Origin: Bos javanicus
Lineage: Eukaryota; Chordata; Mammalia; Artiodactyla; Bovidae
Direction: 5' to 3'
Length of the DNA: 64,000 nucleotides
NCBI RefSeq assembly: GCF_032452875.1
Contig: NC_083885.1
Coordinates: forward strand, 30,359,925 to 30,423,924
The notes beneath the pieces were generated by a model. It was not told the origin of the DNA. It did no database searches and was given only the letters and a program-made list of their open reading frames with translations. This document shows, piece after piece, positions 57,820-64,000 of this stretch; within the stretch, counting starts at the first letter, position 1; each line of letters opens with the position of its first letter. The translations under genes were made by a program, and so were the position numbers.

Positions 57820-58129
57820 CTGAGGAGTTTTTAAACTGGGTCCCACTCCAGGCTAATTAAATCAGAAACCCTGGGGCATCTGTTCTTTCGCAAGTTCTCC
57901 TCTGCAGGCAGTGAGGGTTAAGGATCACTGCTTGGGCAGTACAGCCAATTAGTAGAAGGACTGAGTCTAATGGTAGGCTGGCTGATTGGCAGGCTGATTG
58001 ATTGATTCAATGATTGATTTCTGCTTCCACTCAGCATTTATTCATTGAGCTATGCCCCAGATGCTATTGAGTCTCTTTAACATACACATTCTCTCATTAT
58101 TTAGCCTCAGAATAAATGTTATCAACTCG
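57820..58129. other. No gene seen; GATT repeats
   Basis: GATT/GGCT-type short repeats at about 57975-58018; otherwise unassigned. Confidence 0.5.
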
Positions 58130-58362
58130 CAAAGGTCTTCCTGGATCACAGTATCTAAAGGGCTGTTCCTGTCTTATCAGGGCATCACATATTGCTCTTC
58201 TTTTTTCCTCCAAATTTATTATCACTAACTATATAAAACTGTATTATTTTGTTTCTTTCTCGTTGAATGCAACTTTCATGAAAGCAGAGACTTTGCTTGT
58301 CCTGTTAACCTCCATATTTAACCTTTAGTAAGCCTGGATTAAATGTTTGTTAAATAAATCAA
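58130..58362 (+). mobile_element. L2 LINE 3' end
   Basis: Order of the L2 3' end: aggtcttcctggatcacagt, catgaaagcagagactttgc, ttgtcctgttaacctccata and taaatgtttgttaaataaat. Confidence 0.75.
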
Positions 58363-58378
58363 ACTTTGAGGGAAACAA

Positions 58379-58597
58379 TACAGCTTAGCAGCTGCAAGTA
58401 TAAGCTTTGAATACAAGTAGACTGGCTATGTTTCCTTGGACACATTACTGATATCCTGCTAAGTCCAATGTCCTCATTTACAAATGGTAGTAGCATCTAC
58501 TTCATACAGTTTTTGTAACATTAAACGAGATTATTCATGCACAGAGTTTAACCCAGTGCCTGACATATAGGAAACATTCAGTAAACAGCACTATTAG
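58379..58597 (+). mobile_element. MIR SINE, near full length
   Basis: From acagcttagcagctgcaagt through cctcatttacaaatggtagt to cccagtgcctgacatatagg and attcagtaaacag; the whole MIR layout is visible. Confidence 0.85.
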
Positions 58598-58639
58598 ACT
58601 GTTATTTAATGACCAAAAATTTTCTGGGAATTAGATGTG

Positions 58640-59080
58640 ACCCTCATTTAACAAGTGGAGAAATAGACCCATTAAAAAGAGATCATTTACCTAACATCCA
58701 AATATAATTTGGGGGAAGGTTGGACCAGAATCTAAATGTCCATATGTACAAATCTTTGTGCAAGACCCGTCCTCACATGTTGCCAGTTATGTTTTCACTT
58801 AAGACTATAGGGACTTCCCTGGTGGTCCAGTGGCTAAGACTCCACACTCCTAATGCAGGGGCCCTGGGTTCAATCCCTGGTCAGGGAACTAGATCCCATG
58901 TGCCACAACTGAGAGTTCGCATGGCACAGCTAAAAGATCCTGCATGCTGCAACTAAGACCCAGCATAGCCAAATAAGCAAATATTTTCTTAGGGTCAACC
59001 AGAATATATGTAAATATAAAGATATGGCCTTTGACTCCTAATCCAATGCTCTTTCGACTATCCCACTGTACCATGTAATT
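58640..59080 (-). mobile_element. MIR SINE relic, split by a CHR SINE
   Basis: Antisense MIR text (accctcatttaacaagtgga, gagatcatttacctaacatc) resumes after the nested SINE as 'ctctttcgactatcccactg'. Part of the middle is unclear. Confidence 0.55.
58811..58995 (+). mobile_element. CHR-type SINE
   Basis: Begins ggacttccctggtggtccag, with B-box-like gggttcaatccctgg, and ends in an A-rich tail after agacccagcatagccaaata. Confidence 0.92.
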
Positions 59081-59212
59081 GGTAATTGGTGGTAAATGAT
59101 GTAGCTCTTTTCCAGATACACTGAGTAGATTTATCAGCAGAGGTCCAATTCCAAAACTTATTGGTGAAACCAAATGCTGACTATTCCCTCATAGCCAAAC
59201 CAGTTGGCTATA

Positions 59213-59555
59213 ACATATTCAACACCTGCCATGTATCGAGCACCCACTGCTGCTGCTGCTGCTGCTGCTGCTAAGTCGCTTCAGTCGTGTCTGACTCTGT
59301 GTGACCCCATAGACGGCAGCCCACCAGGCTCCCCCGTCCTTGGGATTCTCCAGGAAAGAACACTGGAGTGGATTGCCATTTCCTTCTCCAATGCATGAAA
59401 GTGAAAATCCTCACTAAATCTTTGTGACACAAAGTGGAATTATTCCCACTTTATAGATGGAGATATTAGATGTCAGAGCAATGCCTTAAAGTAGGCAGGC
59501 TATCAGAGTTTACAAAACCACAGCTAGGGTTGGAACTCACCGCTCTGAAAAAATA
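59213..59555 (-). mobile_element. MIR SINE relic, split by a Bov-A2
   Basis: Left part acatattcaacacctgccat, right part from ttattcccactttatagatg to cacagctagggttggaactc. These are the two ends of one antisense MIR. Confidence 0.7.
59247..59407 (-). mobile_element. Bov-A2 SINE, single monomer
   Basis: (CTG)n at 59247-59272 (antisense tail), then one monomer ending at the linker gcatgaaagtgaaaat. No target-site duplication recognised. Confidence 0.93.
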
Positions 59556-59829
59556 AAGTATGGAATAATAAAGTATGGAATCAGAGTGAAATTATTACAT
59601 TTCATGGATGGCAAATGCTCTGCTCTTTCTGAGGTGGAAAACATACTGTAAACTTCTTTTTCTTTGCTTTGGAGTCTTCCCATTTCCTATCAAGGAGCTT
59701 ACCACACAATAAAAACCTTATAAAATGTGGTTGTCTCATGAAAAGAAAAACAGGAGGGTCTGGGAAAGGAGTTGAAATTCATGTATCAGCATGTATCTGT
59801 GTGTATGTGTATTTGTGTATACATTTGTT

Positions 59830-60055
59830 GTATGTGTTTGTGCCCAGTCACTCAGCCATGTCTGACTCTTTGTGACCTCATGGACTGTAGCCCTCCAGGC
59901 TCCTCTGTCTATGTGATTTCCCAGGCAAGAATACTGGTGTGGGTTGCCATTGCCTCCTCCAGGGGATCTTCCTGACCCAGGGATCAAACCCATGTCTGTT
60001 GAGTCTCCAGCATTGGCAGGTGGATTCTCTACCCCTAGCACCACCTAAGAAGCCC
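59830..60055 (-). mobile_element. Bov-tA SINE
   Basis: Antisense copy with the head at the right (caccacctaagaagccc). Flanking atacatttgtt (59819-59829) and atacgtttgtt (60056-60066) form a duplication with one A/G difference. Confidence 0.94.
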
Positions 60056-60066
60056 ATACGTTTGTT

Positions 60067-61249
60067 CAGTTCACACTAATTGTCAACCCCAGAAGACAGA
60101 ATGTAAGAGACTCAATCCTTGGGGGCAGGAAATTAAGATTAATCAGTGCAACTTTATTGAAATATATCTTTTATAAAGATGAAAACATGCACTGCAGCAG
60201 AGGTAGGAACAACATGAAGTGAAGATGTCCAATGCCTTGAAGCCATTTGGGAAGGTCTGACAGAGGAGGTAACACTTTATCTGCCTTTTAAAGTAGGCAG
60301 AACTTGTTATAAGGGTATCTCTGTTAGAAAAAAAAAGTCTGCAAATGCATGCAATGTGAAAAAGTCTGGCATCTTTGGGGAACGGTAAGAAATAATCTAT
60401 GTCTCGAGGAGAAGGTACATGCTGGCGGTGGGGGGGTGGGGGATGGTGTGCATAAAAAATGAAACAAAACTTAGCATTTTGTCAATACTATACTTTTTCA
60501 ATTAAAAATAATTCCCTCTGCAAATCTGTAAGAGAGGTACCTTCTTCCCTTTCTTCCTGCCATTGGACAGCAGGGAAGCACCACAGGAAATACGCTTTCA
60601 GTTCTGCGTGCAGAGGTTAATGCTGCTTCACCGTTTTAAGAGCTGTTAATATGGCAACATTTTAGAAAGTCTTAAAAGATTTTTTTTCAATTTATTTTTC
60701 ATATGTAAGGGATTGACATTTTCCCCATTTCTTTGCTTTCTGCCTGCTACTCTATCAGTATTTACCCAGCTCGCTTACAGCTTTGAAGAATCAGTTTACA
60801 TATGCCCAAGGAAGAACACAAAGATTTGAGACATTCCTAAAAGAGAATAGAAATCCCACCTTCTACCAGAAGTGGAGAGATGCAGCAGCTGCTAGAGGGT
60901 TGAGATCTCTACTGTACTGGAAAAGACCACATCACTCAGTACCCCTGCCCCAGGCACAGTCCCTGACTCATCCCTGTCCTAAAATAAGCCGACTGTGTAA
61001 TCAGACATTCATTCTCACCTATGACTGGGTTCTGCAGTGATTCACACTGCTTTATGGTAGGAATTCACGTGAGGGTCCCAGGAAGAACCACGTTTTCCTC
61101 TTTGACCTAAAGTAACTCGCTTTGGCATCAGACATAATAAGCTTTTAATCATAGCCTTATCATGATTTTTTACAGGGTGACTTCAAGAAGCCTAATTAAG
61201 CACTCTGGACTGTGATTTCAGTATCTACCCTACATCAGGACATTACTAT
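60067..61249. other. No gene seen
   Basis: Has a G-rich run at about 60422-60446. An 85-codon plus-strand frame (60783-61040) shows no domain. Confidence 0.45.
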
Positions 61250-61453
61250 CTCTGGTGGCTCAGAAGGTAAAGAATTCACCTGCAGTGTGGGAGACCTGGG
61301 TTTAGTCCCTAGGTTGGGAAGATCCCCTGGAGAAGGGAATGGCTACCCACTCCAGTATTCTTGCCTGGAGAAATCTATGGACAGAGGAGCCTGGCACACT
61401 ACAGTCCATGGGGTCGCAAAGAGTCAAACACGACAGTGACTTTCACTTTCACT
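61250..61453 (+). mobile_element. Bov-tA SINE
   Basis: From ctctggtggctcagaaggta to gacagtgactttcactttca. Confidence 0.93.
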
Positions 61454-61467
61454 AGTATACTATATAT

Positions 61468-61727
61468 CGGAGAAGGCAATGGCAACCTGCTCCAGTACTG
61501 TTGCCTGGAAAATCCCATGGACGGAGGAGCCTGGTAGGCTGCAGTCCGTGAGGTCACGAAGAGTCAGACACAACTGAGCGACTTCACTTTCACTTTTCAC
61601 TTTCATGCATTGGAAGGAAATGGCAACCCACTCCAGTGTTCTTGCCTGGAGAATCCCAGCCTGGTGGGCTGCTGTCTATGGAGTCTCACAGAGTCCGACA
61701 CGACTGACATGTCTTAGCAGCAGCAGC
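61468..61727 (+). mobile_element. Bov-A2 dimeric SINE
   Basis: Two monomers with the linker and a (CAG)n end. A perfect 14-bp target-site duplication agtatactatatat lies at 61454-61467 and 61728-61741. The second monomer lacks the usual 'gggacggggga' stretch. Confidence 0.95.
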
Positions 61728-61768
61728 AGTATACTATATATACTTTATGTATATATGTATATATAACC

Positions 61769-61978
61769 TGATGCTGGAAAATACTCTGATGCTGGGAAAG
61801 ATTGAAGGTAGGAGGAGAAGATGACAAGGATGACAGAGGATGAGATGGTTCGATGGCACCACGGACTCAAAGGATCTAAGTTTGAGCAAACTCCAGGAGA
61901 TGGTGAAGGACAGGGAACCCTGGTAGGCTGCAGTCCATGGGGTCACAAAGAGCTGGACACAACTTAGTGACTGAACAA
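61769..61978 (+). mobile_element. BovB 3' end
   Basis: Starts at acctgatgctggaaaatact, where the phrase 'ctgatgctgg(g/a)aaa' is present twice in 27 bp, and ends at ttagtgactgaacaa before a TA repeat. Confidence 0.92.
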
Positions 61979-61992
61979 TATATATATATATG
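61976..61992 (+). repeat. (TA)n
   Basis: Seven or eight TA units directly after the BovB end. Confidence 0.9.
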
Positions 61993-64000
61993 TTCTAATG
62001 CAGTACAAGTCACATATGAAGGGACTCAACTAAAAGTAATTATAGTGAAAATATCTTGATGAGGAGAGGGAGGGAGTATGAAGGAAAAGTGAAGAAGGAT
62101 ATGAAAGGAAAAAGTATTTACTAACATAATACTAGGAGATGTACTTATACTCTGAAAAATAATTGTATAAACTGGACTTCTGCCTTGGTTTCAGATTATC
62201 AGTAGCCCCCAGGGGTCTTGTCCTGAAAATGAGAATATGATATTCTTCCTCCTTTCCTCTCCCTGCCAGCAATCTATTTTCTTTTTTTCAAAAGTCAGAC
62301 TCTAATCTCTGGATCCAGAAATAGTAGTTGGACCATATATCTCCCCTTCCCAAAATCATAACACATTTAGCAAATCACTTTCTTAGTTATGTATTATTTT
62401 AGGCCTATTATATAAATGAATCATCTAGTTGATACAATAAATTTGTGATCTACCTGACATGGGCAAAACAAAGGGAATTCTTGATGGACAAATCTATGAT
62501 ATCAGGGAAATTACTTTCATTTTATAAGCTTCTGCTTTAGTTTTTTTGGTTGTTAATTCACCTTTTTTACATTGTTTCTCTAGTAGTGAAACCATTACAT
62601 ATATATCAATTATGTGTATATATATATATGTATATACACATATGCACTTATATATGATAATGTAACTCTTTGCTATAGGAATTGCAAAAAGGTTTGCAAA
62701 AGGTTTCCCATTTTACATGATAAATTTGGAGTGAATGAGATTAAGAAGTTTTCTAAAAAATCACAAGGCTGATAAGTAGGGTAGAAAGATGGATCTACAA
62801 AGTGAAGTTCAAGACAATGGATAATGCATAGATGCACAGAGTCTAATGACTCTTGGCAGCCACTGGCCAGACTGATATTAGTGTACCCTACACTTCCATA
62901 CACTATTTTTTCAAACATTGGGAAGGTGAGTCACATCTCTCGTTAATAAATAAACTTAAAATGCCTACACTAGTGTGAGAACTGCCTCTGTTAATGACTG
63001 AAAATCAGTTAAGTAGACCAGCATTCTCTTTGGGTGTATTAGTTTTGGGCGTGGGGGATGAGGAGCAATGACAACTTTACTCAAATATTAATCAAGATAT
63101 TTTAATGAAGTTTTATCTTACATAATTTTACTTTTCATTTTATTTTCTCTTGATTATTGGATTATTGAGCTTTATTGTAAATTTTTTAATATGAATGATA
63201 TGTAAACATAAAAATACTTATTATACTACTACCTGGAGGCAATCACAGTAAACCTTGTTTACATTTAGAATGCATTTTGTTTCTTTTTGTTCTTAACAAA
63301 GTACAATTCATAAAGGCAAGCTGCAATAAATGCAAAAACAAAAAACTCCTGAGGGCTCCCTATACTTTCATGGCCACAGCTAATGGTGCAGCATGGTGGG
63401 AGACCAGGGAATAGACCATCGAATACAGCCCACCATCTAGCCTAAACAGCTCAGTTTATTGTTCCCTCTCTGATTACTTCAATAGTAATGGAAATCTCTC
63501 CACCCCAAAGCTCCATTTCAGCATATTACATAATTGTCTGCCTGCTAAAGGAGCTTCTCCTTGCCAGCAATGCAAAACCATCACACACAAAGCTCAGATC
63601 AATAGACAGATTTAGGGAGGCCACAAAATACCTTAACAGGAATGATGAGAATTACATCCTGCCACAGTGGAGTAACATTTGGAGATGACTAGTTTAGAAG
63701 CTGTTCAGTGACATAGTCCATCTAAGGGCCAAGAGTGAAGGAAATGATCTTAAACCAAATGCAGGCCACATGAAATAGGCACTCAGTATTAGAAAAAAGA
63801 AAAGAAAAAAAAAAAGAAAAAGGCTGAATTCACTCAGAAAAGAAAAAGAACAGAAATGGTAGAGCCATATAATTTTAATCCATTCTGCTTTGATAACCAC
63901 GAGTTCTTAGAAACTAGAGATCCTTTTAACATCGCTTTGACAATTTTTCACAACACCCCTTCACCGACATATTTGTCCAGGAAGATTGGGTGGTTTTCAG
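61993..64000. other. No gene seen
   Basis: Only the TA-rich inverted repeat at 62611-62642 and an A-rich patch at about 63790-63822 stand out. Confidence 0.5.
62611..62642. repeat. TA-rich inverted repeat
   Basis: tatgtgtatata (62611-62622) and tatatacacata (62631-62642) are perfect reverse complements around an 8-nt spacer. Confidence 0.9.

Noticed and set aside
60422..60446. G-quadruplex
   Set aside because: Two long G runs and two short ones do not satisfy four tracts of three or more.
1..64000. CRISPR array, bacterial-type operon or phage region
   Set aside because: The sequence is a ruminant nuclear genome by its repeats; no spaced direct-repeat array or dense coding exists.

Overview
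The window is a piece of ruminant nuclear DNA with no intact host gene that I can support. The assignment rests on its repeats: about a dozen copies each of BovB (RTE-type LINE) and the tRNA-derived Bov-tA SINE, dimeric Bov-A2 SINEs with their (CAG)n/(CTG)n tails, and tRNA-derived CHR-type SINEs of cetartiodactyls. These sit on an older mammalian layer of MIR, L2, L1M and MaLR/ERV-type LTR relics. BovB with dimeric Bov-A2 points to a pecoran ruminant such as cattle, sheep, goat or deer; I cannot choose between them. The DNA is AT-rich and looks intergenic or deeply intronic.

Layout. 1-10.5 kb: mostly single-copy-looking DNA with Bov-tA, CHR, Bov-A2, MIR and L1 3'-end insertions and one old LTR-like relic. 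10.5-13 kb: a 1.6 kb minus-strand BovB with a recognisable reverse-transcriptase segment, then a plus-strand BovB 3' end. 13-19.1 kb: sparse SINE/BovB fragments and a MaLR LTR end. 19.5-23.5 kb: one long, ancient L1 3' half, broken by a CHR SINE, a Bov-A2 and a BovB. 25.5-28 kb: two BovB fragments in opposite orientation with Bov-tA copies. 28-34.5 kb: repeat-poor. 34.5-36.7 kb: Bov-tA pair, a CHR SINE split by BovB, and a BovB/Bov-tA tail-to-tail pair. 37.6-41.4 kb: the main feature, a 3.35 kb essentially full-length BovB inside an L1 3' UTR, bounded by a 14-bp target-site duplication. 42-49.6 kb: L1 3' ends with nested SINEs, MIRs, a mariner-type MITE, BovB and Bov-A2. 49.6-57.7 kb: repeat-poor, with a candidate LTR relic, one exon-like interval and a possible conserved noncoding stretch. 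57.7-62 kb: L2/MIR relics interrupted by younger SINEs, then a tight Bov-tA/Bov-A2/BovB cluster. 62-64 kb: nothing identifiable.

How the elements relate. BovB supplied the endonuclease/reverse transcriptase, and Bov-tA and Bov-A2 share its 3' end, so they are taken to be its non-autonomous partners. All BovB reading frames here are broken. The nesting gives a relative chronology: MIR, L1M and CHR were already present when BovB and Bov-A2 arrived. I found no undescribed biological system. The best leads are the full-length BovB with splice-donor-like motifs at its 5' end, inverted BovB pairs able to form long RNA hairpins, a hairpin-templated mutation in a SINE, and an exon-like 50-bp interval at 54.8 kb.
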